Part shown: in pieces, positions 41,649-51,544 of the stretch
Numbering within the stretch: the stretch's first letter is position 1
How the letters are laid out: every line of letters starts with the position of its first letter
Assembly: GCF_000411475.1 (NCBI RefSeq)
Contig: NZ_KE150464.1
Location: 434,001 to 498,000 of the forward strand
Direction: 5' to 3'
DNA from: Streptococcus sp. HPH0090
Lineage (GTDB): Bacteria > Bacillota > Bacilli > Lactobacillales > Streptococcaceae
DNA length: 64,000 nucleotides
Notes under the pieces: model-generated
The model's database searches: none
Seen by the model: the letters and a program-made list of their open reading frames with translations, nothing else
Told to the model about the DNA's origin: nothing
Program-made: the position numbers and the translations under genes

Positions 41649-42719
41649 TTATAAACTATCCAGCGCATTCTTTTGCTCATCATTAACGATATGGGTATAC
41701 AAGTCGGTAACTTGTGTGCTTGCATGTCCTAGCTGGTGACTGACCAGAACCTGTGATTTGGTTGCATCATAGAGACGAGTCGCAAGAGTGTGGCGAAGTT
41801 TATGGGGTGTCACGCGGACTTTAAAGTCTTCTGAATACTTGGCTACCATCTTTTCGACACTAGAAGCGTCAATACGGTTTGGAACACCTCGATACAAGGT
41901 TAGAAAGAGGGCTGTATCAGTCTTTTCTGTCTTGTAACGTTTGTCTCTTATAGCAAGATATTGCTCCAAATAAGGCTTAGCAAAGGCAGCAACATTAACT
42001 GAGTCTCGTTTTCCACCTTTTCGAGTGACATCAATTACCATCATCTTGAGGTTGAGATCTCGAAGGTCCAGGTTAACCGCTTCAGAGAGACGGACACCAG
42101 AGGCAAGAAGCAGTGCTATAATAGCTAAATCTCGCTCTTTATTCTTATTAAAGGAAGATAGGGCACGATTTGAGAGAGTTTTGGGATATTCCTCATCAAT
42201 ATAATTTAAAAATCCCTCTGTTTCATCACCTAAAAAGAGCTTTTGCTTGATATTTTCGGCTCGAGCAGCCAAGGTTTCTTTCTTTTTCTTAGTTGCAACT
42301 TTCTTCATAACATTGCGATAGAAATAAGGTTCACCTTGCTCGTTTTCAACTTCCTCAGTCAAGTACTTATAAAGACTAGAAAGCGCTGATAAAGTACGGT
42401 TGATGGTTGTTTGGGAGACACCTTGCTTAGTCGTATTGGCATTGAGCAAAGGACGTTCACGTAAGTAAAGAATAAAAGATTCCATGTCTTTCTTGGTCAT
42501 GTGCTCAAGTACATCTAAAGGTATATTGGCCATGGTGTCAGCATCCGATATACCAGATTCCAAAACCCAGGTGAAAAATCGATCGTATTCCTTTAAGTAT
42601 TCGTATAAGGTCGTAAAACTATATGGAACGGCCAGTTTTGATTGGTAATATTCTAATACATACCAGGGCATGACTTGTTTGAGTTTATCAATCCGTTCTA
42701 ATAAGATCTCGCGTTTCAT
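41649..42719 (-). CDS. xerS: Tyrosine recombinase XerS
   Basis: Single-protein Xer recombinase of streptococci and lactococci that resolves chromosome dimers at difSL with FtsK. 356 residues from the ATG at 42719 ([15 protein letters not shown]). The N-terminal SAM-like core-binding domain is followed by the catalytic domain with Arg in [10 protein letters not shown], then [16 protein letters not shown] and the tyrosine in TDLYTHI. I use 42719 because TGGAG lies six bases before it; a TTG at 42731 would add four residues and overlap the ribosome site. Its own dif target lies 52 bases upstream. Confidence 0.96.
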   Translation of the reverse strand: MKREILLERIDKLKQVMPWYVLEYYQSKLAVPYSFTTLYEYLKEYDRFFTWVLESGISDADTMANIPLDVLEHMTKKDMESFILYLRERPLLNANTTKQGVSQTTINRTLSALSSLYKYLTEEVENEQGEPYFYRNVMKKVATKKKKETLAARAENIKQKLFLGDETEGFLNYIDEEYPKTLSNRALSSFNKNKERDLAIIALLLASGVRLSEAVNLDLRDLNLKMMVIDVTRKGGKRDSVNVAAFAKPYLEQYLAIRDKRYKTEKTDTALFLTLYRGVPNRIDASSVEKMVAKYSEDFKVRVTPHKLRHTLATRLYDATKSQVLVSHQLGHASTQVTDLYTHIVNDEQKNALDSL

Positions 42720-42747
42720 GTTTTTCTCCAAATCTTTCTATACTAGT

Positions 42748-42776
42748 AGTATAGCATACCCATGTATATTTTTCAA
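42748..42776 (-). promoter_or_regulatory. xerS promoter, -35 inside difSL
   Basis: On the minus strand TTGAAA (42771-42776), 17 bases, TATACT (42748-42753) with a TGC extension. The -35 is the terminal six bases of difSL, so XerS bound at dif could block its own transcription (inference). Confidence 0.6.
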
Positions 42777-42801
42777 GAAAATTATAGTTTTTCGGAAAGA
42801 T
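42771..42801 (-). other. difSL: difSL chromosome dimer resolution site
   Basis: A 31-base site whose minus strand begins ATCTTTCCGAAAAAC and ends ATTTTCTTGAAA, matching the streptococcal/lactococcal difSL as I remember it. Its two XerS-binding arms are imperfect inverted repeats. It lies just upstream of xerS, the usual place in streptococci. It marks the replication terminus, and gene direction switches around it. Confidence 0.92.
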
Positions 42802-43061
42802 GATATAGGAGATATATAGGAATGGCTAAATTAACTGTCAAATAAAAAAATCATATCAGAATCGTTATTAAATCAATGCTCAATCAAATTTCTCTACAGA
42901 ATACTTTTGATTCTCTTCAGTTTAATCACATACAAAAAAACTCGACACCTTCATTTAGAATCGAGTTTTTTTAATAAGTAACAATTTGCCAATACGCTTC
43001 AAAGTTATTTTAATTTATTTTGAAATCTTTAACACATAACATAAATTATGTAAAACACTTC
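42802..43061. other. Intergenic region right of difSL
   Basis: Together with the dif region this forms a ~340-base gap between xerS and clc. It holds a clear hairpin with T runs on both strands at 42934-42972 (ACTCGA/TCGAGT) and a palindrome ACATAAATTATGT near 43037. No coding frame is convincing. Confidence 0.6.
42934..42972 (-). terminator. Terminator after clc
   Basis: Stem AAAAAACTCGA / TCGAGTTTTTT with a 15-base loop, about 90 bases past the clc stop. It likely ends the rbgA-rnhB-clc transcript before it reaches dif. Confidence 0.7.
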
Positions 43062-44612
43062 CTACAACAACAAATCTTTTACTTTCCCAATTTCACTTTT
43101 TGGAATCACGAGATGAATCATATCTCCTAGATACATCCTTGTAGATCCATTTACTGTCTTACTTTTACCGTTATGTACTTGGGTTGTGATAAGCACATTG
43201 TGTGGTAAATTGAGTTCATGTACTTGCTTACCAGCTATCTTATCAGAAACTGGGATTTCAATTAGGGTAACTTCTCCATCATCAGTTGCTGATTCAGGTA
43301 GCATTTTTTCAAGCATGGCTTCATAGACAGGTGCTCCTTTGAGCAAATCCATGACGATGTAAGCTACTAGGGTCACCATACCTAAAGGCATAAGGTTTCG
43401 GATGTCACCAACCATTTCAGTTACAAGAATCATAGCTGTCAAAGGTGCTTTTGAGATAGCCCCAAAATAACCGCTCATTCCAAGAATTACAAAGATAGGA
43501 AATTGCTGCTGGCTAACAAGTCCAAGATTGACACAAATAACGCCTACTAGAGCCCCAAGTAAAGAACCTAATGCTAAAATCGGTAAGAAAATACCTCCTG
43601 GCAGTCCACTTCCGTAACTGATCATACTCCAGATAAAGCGAATGATAAAGTAAAGTAAGAGAATTTGGAAACTAAAATTTTGTTCTGTTAAGGATAATAC
43701 AACTTGATTTCCGCCACCAAGTATTTGAGGAAGAAATATTCCAACTGGAATGATCAGGATAAAAGCAAGAATTGGATGATAAGCTTTATCAATGTTAAGC
43801 TTTTGGCCAACCCAGTCATAAATTTTTCCAACATTTAGAACCGCTTTCTCATAAAGAAAACCTGAGAGTCCAAGAAAAATCCCCATAACAAGATAAATCC
43901 AATATTGGCTCAAACTCATGAGAGGGATATCATCTGGCATATCCAAAACAGGTGTTAAGCCGAAGATGAGAAGGGAGACAAAGTTTGCTACCAGACTGGC
44001 AGCCAGAGTTGAAACCCAGAAAAATCTTGAAAAGTGATGATAAACTTCTTCTACTACAAATAATAACCCTGCAATCGGTGCATTAAAGGCTGCAGCAAGT
44101 CCAGCAGCAGCTCCACTAGCTATTAAAGAGCGCTCTTCTACTGGGCTAGATTTCAGCCATTTAGCAATTCCTTTGCCTCCAACAGCACCTAGTTGAATAC
44201 TTGGACCTTCACGACCGAGCATGAGTCCACTAGCAATCGCTAAAATACCAAGGATGTATTTCTTCCAAAGCACACTCCACCAGTTGAGTGACATGAGACC
44301 TTTTAACTCCGCCTCAACTTGAGGAATACCAGAACCTTTGATATCCTTTTCTGAGTGTGTTAATTTAGCACTAAGCCAACAAATAACAAGATAAAGCACG
44401 GAAATCATCAACAGGTTACGTACAAGATTATCTTGATCACGATAAAGCCCTTGGATGACATGAAAACCTTTTTCAATAGAAAACCGAAAAGATCCTACAA
44501 TAAGGCCTACTACTAATCCAACGATAATTCCTCGCCCTACTTGAGATAGAATTGTACTAGATGCAAAGGCAAATTCTTTCTTGGAACTAAGTGTTTCCGA
44601 CTGTTCCTCCAT
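43062..44612 (-). CDS. ClC family chloride channel/antiporter with RCK_C domain
   Basis: A 516-residue ClC protein. Selectivity-filter segments are present in order: GSGIPQ, GREGPSIQLGAVGGKG with the gating glutamate, and GLPGGIFLPILALGSLLG. About residues 435-516 are a TrkA-C/RCK_C regulatory domain (VTLIEIPVSDKIAGKQVHEL...) that may sense a ligand. The gating glutamate suggests H+/Cl- (or F-) exchange rather than a channel, by family analogy. It starts 11 bases after rnhB with GGAG. Confidence 0.92.
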   Translation of the reverse strand: MEEQSETLSSKKEFAFASSTILSQVGRGIIVGLVVGLIVGSFRFSIEKGFHVIQGLYRDQDNLVRNLLMISVLYLVICWLSAKLTHSEKDIKGSGIPQVEAELKGLMSLNWWSVLWKKYILGILAIASGLMLGREGPSIQLGAVGGKGIAKWLKSSPVEERSLIASGAAAGLAAAFNAPIAGLLFVVEEVYHHFSRFFWVSTLAASLVANFVSLLIFGLTPVLDMPDDIPLMSLSQYWIYLVMGIFLGLSGFLYEKAVLNVGKIYDWVGQKLNIDKAYHPILAFILIIPVGIFLPQILGGGNQVVLSLTEQNFSFQILLLYFIIRFIWSMISYGSGLPGGIFLPILALGSLLGALVGVICVNLGLVSQQQFPIFVILGMSGYFGAISKAPLTAMILVTEMVGDIRNLMPLGMVTLVAYIVMDLLKGAPVYEAMLEKMLPESATDDGEVTLIEIPVSDKIAGKQVHELNLPHNVLITTQVHNGKSKTVNGSTRMYLGDMIHLVIPKSEIGKVKDLLL

Positions 44613-44623
44613 AATTTTCTCCT

Positions 44624-45406
44624 TTAATTATCTTTTTCAGCTTCTGAAACGATCGTTTTAATTGGTTCAAAGCTTGTGCGATGAATCGGTGAAACACCGT
44701 GCTTTTCTAACCCTTCTAAATGTCTAGCCGTTCCATAGCCGGCATTTTGAGAAAAATCATAACCTGGAAATACCTGGTCATAGTTAGACATGATCTTATC
44801 TCTGGTAACCTTAGCAATGATGGATGCTGCTGCGATGGATAGAGAATTAGCATCACCTTTAATGATGGAAGTCTGAGAAATCGGCAAATCCAACTTCATT
44901 GCATCAATCAAAAGATGTTCTGGTTGAGGCTGAAGCTGTGAAATAGCTTCTTTCATAGCTAGTTTAGTCGCTTCATAAATATTGACTTGATCAATGACAT
45001 GATTGTCCATAATGCCAATACCGATTGCAAGAGCCTTATCTTTAACAGCTTGAAAAATCTCCTCATGTTTTTTCTTAGGGATTTTTTTACTGTCATTTAA
45101 GCCTTTAATCTTACAATTTTTCGGAAGAATGACTGCTGCAGCAACAACAGGACCAGCTAAAGGACCGCGTCCGACCTCATCTACACCTGCAATTAAGCTA
45201 ATACCTTGTGCATAAAGCTTTTTTTCGTAAGCTAACATGCCTTCTAGGCGCAAATTTTCATCAATTTCAGATTGAATAGCTTTCTTGCGCTTTTCAATTT
45301 CTTTTTGAACACCTGAACGAGAATCTTTTTCAAACTCCTTAAATAAAGGACTATCAAGTTCAGTTATCTTCCCTAATTCTTCTTTTATTTCTTTAATCGT
45401 TGCCAT
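44624..45406 (-). CDS. rnhB: Ribonuclease HII
   Basis: Cuts RNA in RNA-DNA hybrids and removes single ribonucleotides. The 260 residues include an N-terminal ~65-residue helical extension typical of this group, then the catalytic [19 protein letters not shown] with the Asp-Glu pair and later [11 protein letters not shown]. The start overlaps the end of rbgA by 14 bases, so they are co-translated. Confidence 0.96.
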   Translation of the reverse strand: MATIKEIKEELGKITELDSPLFKEFEKDSRSGVQKEIEKRKKAIQSEIDENLRLEGMLAYEKKLYAQGISLIAGVDEVGRGPLAGPVVAAAVILPKNCKIKGLNDSKKIPKKKHEEIFQAVKDKALAIGIGIMDNHVIDQVNIYEATKLAMKEAISQLQPQPEHLLIDAMKLDLPISQTSIIKGDANSLSIAAASIIAKVTRDKIMSNYDQVFPGYDFSQNAGYGTARHLEGLEKHGVSPIHRTSFEPIKTIVSEAEKDN

Positions 45407-46244
45407 TGAGGTCTTCCAATGTATCTAATGTATAGTTGCCTAGTTTTCCATCACGAACTTCTTTTACAAAAAGGTTGTAAAAACGATCGTAATCATCACG
45501 GAAACCAAGAATACGAGTCATATCCATGATAATTTCTGGAGCTTCGTCGTTCAAATTCATTTGTTTAAAACGTTCTTGTAGCTTTTCAGGGTAATGAGTT
45601 TTAAAGTAATTAAGACCGAAAATCGTCACTTCATCCATCGGGAGCAGCTGATCTTTGATGGCTCCAGTCAATGCGAGTTTAAGTGCGACAGTGTCATCTT
45701 CGAATTTTGGCCAGAGAATACCAGGAGTATCCAAAATTTCTAAATCCTTATTGGTTTTAAGCCATTGTTGGCCTTTTGTGACACCCGGTTTATTACCAAC
45801 TACAGCAATTTTCTTACCAGCTAAACGGTTCATCAGAGTTGATTTTCCTGCGTTTGGAATTCCAATAATCATGGTACGCAAGGTTTCAATTTGAATACCA
45901 CGTTCTTTCTGACGAGCAATCTTATCCGCCATGAGTTTCTTAGCAGCATCTGTCACGACTTTTACCGTAATTTGCTCTTTAGAATTAATAGCGAGTGTTT
46001 GAACCCCCTGTGATTCAAAATGCTGACGCCACTCTTTTGTCAATGCAGGGTCTGCAAGATCTGCCTTGTTTAGAATCAATAGTCTTGGTTTGTCCCCGAT
46101 GATTTTAGTCAGCATTGGATTTTGGCTAGACAAGGGCAAACGTGCATCTACTAAAACTGTCACAAAATCAACAAATTTTAAATTTTCCTGAACCTGACGT
46201 CGTGCTTTGGACATATGTCCAGGAAACCATTGAATAGTTGCCAT
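45393..46244 (-). CDS. rbgA: Ribosome biogenesis GTPase RbgA (YlqF)
   Basis: A 283-residue circularly permuted GTPase needed for late 50S subunit assembly. G4 (LNKADL) comes before G1 ([14 protein letters not shown]), then G2/G3 ([16 protein letters not shown]). The start [18 protein letters not shown] is characteristic. First gene of rbgA-rnhB-clc. Confidence 0.96.
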   Translation of the reverse strand: MATIQWFPGHMSKARRQVQENLKFVDFVTVLVDARLPLSSQNPMLTKIIGDKPRLLILNKADLADPALTKEWRQHFESQGVQTLAINSKEQITVKVVTDAAKKLMADKIARQKERGIQIETLRTMIIGIPNAGKSTLMNRLAGKKIAVVGNKPGVTKGQQWLKTNKDLEILDTPGILWPKFEDDTVALKLALTGAIKDQLLPMDEVTIFGLNYFKTHYPEKLQERFKQMNLNDEAPEIIMDMTRILGFRDDYDRFYNLFVKEVRDGKLGNYTLDTLEDLNGND

Positions 46245-46339
46245 TTTATTTCCTTTTCTTCATACAAACTTATTCTAAAAAACATAGATGATTACTGACT
46301 ATTTTACCATATTTTGGCTATTTTTGCAGGTGAATTGTG

Positions 46340-46388
46340 CCTTTTAAAAAGGGAAATCCCCCTTTACCAAGAGGAAAAGAGGGATAAA
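46340..46388 (-). terminator. Terminator after pta
   Basis: On the minus strand ATCCCTCTTT pairs with AAAGGGGGAT (one bulge), followed by TTCCCTTTTTA. Moderate quality. Confidence 0.55.
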
Positions 46389-46392
46389 ATGA

Positions 46393-47367
46393 TTATTGAT
46401 GGATAGCTTGCGATGCAGTAATCAGAGTTAGTTTGTAAACATCGTCAGAGTTACATCCACGCGAAAGATCATTTACTGGTTTGTTAAGGCCTTGCAAAAC
46501 AGGTCCAACAGCAGCAAATCCACCAAGACGTTCTGCCATCTTGTAACCAATGTTACCTGCTTCAATACCAGGGAAGATGAAGACATTTGCTTGTCCGGCT
46601 ACATTGCTTCCAGGTGCTTTAAGAGCTGCAGTTTCAGGAACAAAAGCAGCATCGAATTGTAATTCACCATCGATTTCAAGGTCAGGACGCAAGTCGTGTG
46701 CGATTTTAGTTGCTTCAACAACCTTATCAACACTTTCGCCAAAACCTGAGCCTTTAGTTGAATAGCTAAGCATAGCAATCTTAGGTTCAATACCAAACAT
46801 CTTAGCTGTGATAGCTGAGTTAATAGCAATTTCAGCTAGAGCATCAGCATCAGGATTGATGTTGATAGCACAGTCACCAAATATGTAACGTTCACTACCA
46901 CGGACCATGAGGAAGGCACCTGATGTACGGCTAACATTTGGACGAGTCTTGATAATTTGAAGAGCTGGACGAACTGTTGAAGCTGTTGAGTGAATAGCTC
47001 CTGAAACCATACCATCTACTAAGCCCATATAGACTAACATTACACCAAAGTAGTTAACATCATTGACAAGCACTTCTCTCGCTTCTTCTTCTGTCATTTT
47101 TCCTTTACGACGTTCAACAAGTGCAGCTACCATTTCTTCAAATTGTGGGTAGTGTTCTGGATCAATGATTTCGTAACCTTCTGTAATTCCTTCGATTTCA
47201 AGATAGATTTTAATTTTTTCAGGGTTTCCTAATAGGACAGGGATAACTTCTGTTTCTTTTACCAAACGCTTCGTTGCTTGAAGGATACGTGGTTCTTCAC
47301 CTTCAGGTAGAACGATGCGTGCATTTTTACCAACTAGGTTGGCTTTCAAACTTTCAAAAACTTCCAT
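46393..47367 (-). CDS. pta: Phosphate acetyltransferase
   Basis: Converts acetyl-CoA and phosphate to acetyl-phosphate. The 324-residue single-domain form is normal for Firmicutes. Blocks RIVLPEGEEPRILQA, VSGAIHSTASTVRPALQIIKT, MLSYSTKGSG and ANVFIFPGIEAGNIGYKMAERLGG are family features. Starts 15 bases after the pseudouridine synthase gene, in the relQ-nadK-rlu-pta operon. Confidence 0.96.
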   Translation of the reverse strand: MEVFESLKANLVGKNARIVLPEGEEPRILQATKRLVKETEVIPVLLGNPEKIKIYLEIEGITEGYEIIDPEHYPQFEEMVAALVERRKGKMTEEEAREVLVNDVNYFGVMLVYMGLVDGMVSGAIHSTASTVRPALQIIKTRPNVSRTSGAFLMVRGSERYIFGDCAININPDADALAEIAINSAITAKMFGIEPKIAMLSYSTKGSGFGESVDKVVEATKIAHDLRPDLEIDGELQFDAAFVPETAALKAPGSNVAGQANVFIFPGIEAGNIGYKMAERLGGFAAVGPVLQGLNKPVNDLSRGCNSDDVYKLTLITASQAIHQ

Positions 47368-47382
47368 GAGTTTTGACTCCTT

Positions 47383-48282
47383 TTAAGATAAATTATTATT
47401 TGATAACTGTGTAATAAGTGCGTTAAAATCATCCGGTAGTGGGCATTCTAGCTCCAACTGTTCTTTTAAGAAAGGATGATAGAACGATAAGTAATGGCAA
47501 TGAAGCGCTTGGCGTTCTATACCATGGTCTAAGCTTCCACCATAAAGATCATCTCCAAGTAATGGAAATCCAATATGCGAGAAATGAACCCGAATCTGGT
47601 GGGTTCTCCCAGTACGGAGACGAATATCAACTAAGTGAATATTTCCATAAGATGCTACTATCCGATAGGAAGTATGGGCATACTTCCCACCTTTTGCGAC
47701 CCGTCTAGTGATGATGGAATCTTCATCTCGAGCTATTGGAGCGATGATTTCTCCCTGAGGATCCAGATGCCCCTCTCCTTTAACCAAGGCGTAATAACGC
47801 TTTTCAATAGCCTTTCTTTGCAATTGCTTGTCTAATCTAGCATGCGCGTAGCCATGTTTTGCAAAAAGCATCAAGCCAGAGGTATCTCTATCAAGTCTTG
47901 TAACGATGTGAACTTGTTGGTTTTCATAGTTCTGTTTGACATAGTAACCCTTGATAAAGTTGGCAATGGTATTGGAATGATTGACACTAGGAATAGATGC
48001 AACACCAAAGGGTTTATTAATAATCAAGAAATGATCATCTTCAAATAGAATATCTAGCGGATAATCAATTGCTTCCAGTGTCTCGAAACCTTCTTCTGGA
48101 GGAATATCAATGACAACCTCATCCCCAATATCTAAGAGATAGGTAGCGTTCTGTGGATGCCCGTTGACTCGAATATCACCACCTCGAAACTTAATCTTGG
48201 CAAGTAACCCTTTAGAAACTTCATGTTTTTTCAGAAAGGTTTTGACCTTGATATGTTCGTCAGCAATAAACTGAAACCTCAT
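47383..48282 (-). CDS. RluA family 23S rRNA pseudouridine synthase (RluD-like)
   Basis: A 299-residue pseudouridine synthase. An N-terminal S4-like RNA-binding domain ([19 protein letters not shown]) precedes the catalytic domain with the aspartate in [14 protein letters not shown] and the GRTHQIRVH motif. The branch (RluA/C/D) is clear, the exact uridine is not. Start overlaps the nadK stop by four bases. Confidence 0.92.
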   Translation of the reverse strand: MRFQFIADEHIKVKTFLKKHEVSKGLLAKIKFRGGDIRVNGHPQNATYLLDIGDEVVIDIPPEEGFETLEAIDYPLDILFEDDHFLIINKPFGVASIPSVNHSNTIANFIKGYYVKQNYENQQVHIVTRLDRDTSGLMLFAKHGYAHARLDKQLQRKAIEKRYYALVKGEGHLDPQGEIIAPIARDEDSIITRRVAKGGKYAHTSYRIVASYGNIHLVDIRLRTGRTHQIRVHFSHIGFPLLGDDLYGGSLDHGIERQALHCHYLSFYHPFLKEQLELECPLPDDFNALITQLSNNNLS

Positions 48283-49097
48283 TCGTCCACCTCACCAATA
48301 AAGGCATCTTTAACACGATTCCAAAAACTGGTGTGGCTTGGAGTGGCTACGAAATGAATCTTGTGGTGGTCGATTTGGTACTCTATTTTTTCAATATTTC
48401 GGAAAGAATAGATACTATTATCGATAGAGATAGTATGATAATCATTTCGAGTTGGTATCAGTTCGATTTTATCTTTCTTAGGAACAATGATTGAAGAACC
48501 AAGTGTTCGATAAATTCGATTATTCAGACTAGCAATTTCCGCCAATTGTAATGCTTCTATCGTTGGATGTAGAACTGCTCCACCAAGCGATTTATTGTAG
48601 GCTGTGCTACCTGTTGGAGTTGAAACCGTCAAGCCGTCACCACGGAAACGTTCAAAAGGAACATGATTAATGATAACATCAGCAACCATAGTGCGATCCG
48701 CTCGACGAATACTAGCTTCATTTAGTGCTCGGAAAGACTTGACTTCACCATTTTCAAGAAAGATTTTAACACTTAAGAGCGGATAAGAAACTCGAGCTCC
48801 ATTATCCAACTGTAAATTTGTGACTAATTGATCCAACTCAAAATCACGATAATCCGTATAAAAACCTAAGTGCCCAGTATGCACTCCAATGAAACGCACC
48901 TTATCGAGTTGGTTTTCATATTTATGAAATGCAGACAGTAACATGCCATCTCCACCAATAGAGATAACGATGTCTGGATTCTTATCATTCAGGATAAAAT
49001 TATTCTTTTTTAAGCGATCTTTTAATTCAAAAAGAACCTTTTGACTCTGAGGTTTACGGTTGGCAATTAGGTCAATTCGTTTACCTGTATTCTTCAT
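48279..49097 (-). CDS. nadK: NAD kinase
   Basis: Phosphorylates NAD to NADP. It carries the [13 protein letters not shown] nucleotide motif and [16 protein letters not shown] give the ATG at 49097 ([16 protein letters not shown], 272 residues), which matches the family start; AGGAA lies 15 bases before it. A GTG at 49109 would add four residues and sits closer to that AGGAA, so it is a real alternative. The gene overlaps relQ and the rlu gene on either side. Confidence 0.95.
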   Translation of the reverse strand: MKNTGKRIDLIANRKPQSQKVLFELKDRLKKNNFILNDKNPDIVISIGGDGMLLSAFHKYENQLDKVRFIGVHTGHLGFYTDYRDFELDQLVTNLQLDNGARVSYPLLSVKIFLENGEVKSFRALNEASIRRADRTMVADVIINHVPFERFRGDGLTVSTPTGSTAYNKSLGGAVLHPTIEALQLAEIASLNNRIYRTLGSSIIVPKKDKIELIPTRNDYHTISIDNSIYSFRNIEKIEYQIDHHKIHFVATPSHTSFWNRVKDAFIGEVDE

Positions 49098-49752
49098 CGG
49101 TATCGTCACTGTTTCCTACCCCGTCATTTAATTTTCTGTGCAAAGGATCAAAGAGTGCTTGCGCTTCCTGGATATCAGCACGTATTTTACTCATTTCTTC
49201 GTCTAGCTGATGAGAAATTCTGGCAGTGATCTCAAGCCTTTCCTTGATTTCTTCCGGGAAATCTCCTTGGTATTTATAGTTGAGTGAATGTTCAATCGTC
49301 GCCCAAAAGTTCATTGCCAACGTACGAATTTGAATCTCAACTAAGATGGTTTTTGCACCATTTATAGTATCGACTGTATATTCAATAACTACATGGTAAG
49401 AACGATAACCTGACGCCTTACGATGAGTGATATAATCTCGTTCTTGAACAACTCTCATATCCTGTCTTTTACGAAGGATAGATACAACCTCATTCACGTC
49501 GTCTACAAATTGAACCATCACACGCAATCCTGCAATATCTTGCAAATCTTGTTCAAGCGTGTCATAGGTTATTCCACGACGTGCCATTTTTTCTTTGATG
49601 CTTTCAATCGGCTTTACGCGACCTGTTACAAACTCAATCGGAGAATGTCGGTTTTGTTTTCTATATTGTTTTCGGATTCCTCGGAGTTTTATTTTTAGCT
49701 CTCCGACAGCCTGAATGTAAGGATCTAAAAATTCTTCCCATTCTGTAATCAT
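49081..49752 (-). CDS. relQ: Small alarmone synthetase RelQ
   Basis: A 223-residue stand-alone (p)ppGpp synthetase without hydrolase or TGS domains. Motifs: [44 protein letters not shown] and [18 protein letters not shown]. RelQ-type enzymes act as tetramers in wall stress and NAD/purine control; linkage to nadK is conserved in streptococci. First gene of the four-gene operon, divergent from the CYTH gene. Confidence 0.94.
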   Translation of the reverse strand: MITEWEEFLDPYIQAVGELKIKLRGIRKQYRKQNRHSPIEFVTGRVKPIESIKEKMARRGITYDTLEQDLQDIAGLRVMVQFVDDVNEVVSILRKRQDMRVVQERDYITHRKASGYRSYHVVIEYTVDTINGAKTILVEIQIRTLAMNFWATIEHSLNYKYQGDFPEEIKERLEITARISHQLDEEMSKIRADIQEAQALFDPLHRKLNDGVGNSDDTDEEYR

Positions 49753-49885
49753 ATAACTCTTACGTCCAATTCTCTCTACACTATAATTTATCTAGTTTTT
49801 GATTTTCTTATGAAAATCATATACAATAAATACAATGCTTATTATACCATAAATCGCTTTCAAATATAAAGAAAAGGTTGTTAAA

Positions 49886-50455
49886 ATGAAACATTTAGAA
49901 ATTGAAATGAAGACACTTCTTAGCAAAGAAGAATATGACCGATTGCAAACTCAATTTTTAGAAGTCACACCAGTTACACAAAAAAATTACTACCTAGACA
50001 CGCCTGATTTTCACCTTCGTCAACACAAAATTGCTATGCGCATTCGTACTTTTGATACAAGCGCTGAGTTGACCATAAAAATTCCTCAAGCAGTTGGAAA
50101 TATGGAATACAACCAAGCGCTTACTCTTGAGGAAGCTAAATATTGCCTTGAAGAATGTAAACTCCCTCAGGGGATGATTATGGAAGAACTAAAAAGTCGA
50201 GGACTCTCACCAAATGGTTGGGCTGTTTTGGGTTGTTTAACGACTGTTCGCTACGAAAAAGAAACAGCTATTGGACTCATGGCCCTTGATCAAAACCATT
50301 ACTTCGATATTGTTGATTATGAACTTGAACTGGAAGTAGAAAACAGCGACCAAGGTAACCTTGATTTTCAAGAGTTTTTATGTGCGAATGAAATCCAATA
50401 TAAGAAAGCTCCTTCAAAATTAGTGAGATTTATAGAAAATATGAAAAATTCCTGA
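49886..50455 (+). CDS. CYTH domain protein (triphosphate tunnel metalloenzyme)
   Basis: A 189-residue protein with the CYTH signature EIEMKTLL (ExExK) at residues 4-11 and paired basic strands (AMRIRTF, ELTIKIP). These enzymes hydrolyse inorganic triphosphate or triphosphorylated nucleotides. Divergent neighbour of relQ, an arrangement that fits a role near (p)ppGpp, but that is inference. A ribosome site AAAAGG is present. Confidence 0.88.
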   Translation: MKHLEIEMKTLLSKEEYDRLQTQFLEVTPVTQKNYYLDTPDFHLRQHKIAMRIRTFDTSAELTIKIPQAVGNMEYNQALTLEEAKYCLEECKLPQGMIMEELKSRGLSPNGWAVLGCLTTVRYEKETAIGLMALDQNHYFDIVDYELELEVENSDQGNLDFQEFLCANEIQYKKAPSKLVRFIENMKNS

Positions 50456-50578
50456 AATAATCAACTTTTTTTGATAAAATAAAAGAGATAAAAAATATTA
50501 GAATCTGTAACAGAAAACACTTATTTTAAAATTGTTTCCTTTTGCTGATTCACTTAGTTTATAGAGGACGGTTTATCA

Positions 50579-51529
50579 ATGTCAGATACAAAGAATATGA
50601 AGCTTTTTTCGCTTTCATCAAACCATGAAATTGCTCAAAAAATCGCAGATGCTGCAGGTGTGCCACTTGGAAAATTATCATCACGTCAATTCTCAGATGG
50701 TGAAATCCAAGTTAACATCGAAGAAAGTGTTCGTGGCTATGATGTTTATATCATCCAATCTACTTCTTATCCTGTTAGCAATCATTTGATGGAACTTTTA
50801 ATCACTGTTGATGCCTGTGTTCGTGCTAGTGCAAATACAATCAATGTTGTCATGCCTTATTTTGGTTATGCTCGTCAAGACCGTATCGCTTCTTCTCGCG
50901 AACCTCTTACAGCTAAACTTGTTGCAAATATGTTGGTTAAAGCTGGAGTTAGTCGTGTATTGACACTTGATCTTCACGCTGTTCAGGTTCAAGGTTTCTT
51001 TGATATTCCGGTTGACAACCTCTATACAATTCCTCTTTTTGCAAAACATTATTGTGATAAAGGTTTGACAGGTTCAGATGTGGTTGTTGTTAGCCCTAAA
51101 AATTCAGGTGTAAAACGTGCTCGTAGCCTTGCTGAGTACCTTGATGCACCGATTGCTATCATCGACTATGCTCAAGATGATTCTGAACGTAGCCAAGGAT
51201 ATATTATCGGTGAAGTTGAAGGCAAGAAAGCAATCTTGATTGATGATATTCTAAATACAGGTCGTACTTTCTCTGAAGCTGCTAAAATCCTAGAACGCGA
51301 TGGTGCGACTGAAATCTATGCAGTTTCAAGTCATGGACTTTTCGTTGACGGCGCTGCAGAATTGCTTGATGCAGCTAATATCAAGGAAATTTTGGTTACA
51401 GATTCTGTGGTAACAGAAAGTAAAAAACCAAAAAATGTACAATACATTACTGCAAGTGAATTAATTGGTGATGCCATGGTTCGTATTCATGAAAGAAAAC
51501 CAGTTAGTCCACTATTTAAATTTAAATAG
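50579..51529 (+). CDS. prs: Ribose-phosphate pyrophosphokinase
   Basis: Makes PRPP for nucleotide, His, Trp and NAD synthesis. 316 residues, class I. It has [37 protein letters not shown] and the PRPP loop [13 protein letters not shown]. In pneumococcus this position holds the second prs copy as I recall, so another prs probably exists elsewhere. Begins the prs-nifS-DUF1831-DUF4649 run. Confidence 0.94.
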   Translation: MSDTKNMKLFSLSSNHEIAQKIADAAGVPLGKLSSRQFSDGEIQVNIEESVRGYDVYIIQSTSYPVSNHLMELLITVDACVRASANTINVVMPYFGYARQDRIASSREPLTAKLVANMLVKAGVSRVLTLDLHAVQVQGFFDIPVDNLYTIPLFAKHYCDKGLTGSDVVVVSPKNSGVKRARSLAEYLDAPIAIIDYAQDDSERSQGYIIGEVEGKKAILIDDILNTGRTFSEAAKILERDGATEIYAVSSHGLFVDGAAELLDAANIKEILVTDSVVTESKKPKNVQYITASELIGDAMVRIHERKPVSPLFKFK

Positions 51530-51544
51530 AAATTAGGTGAGTTT

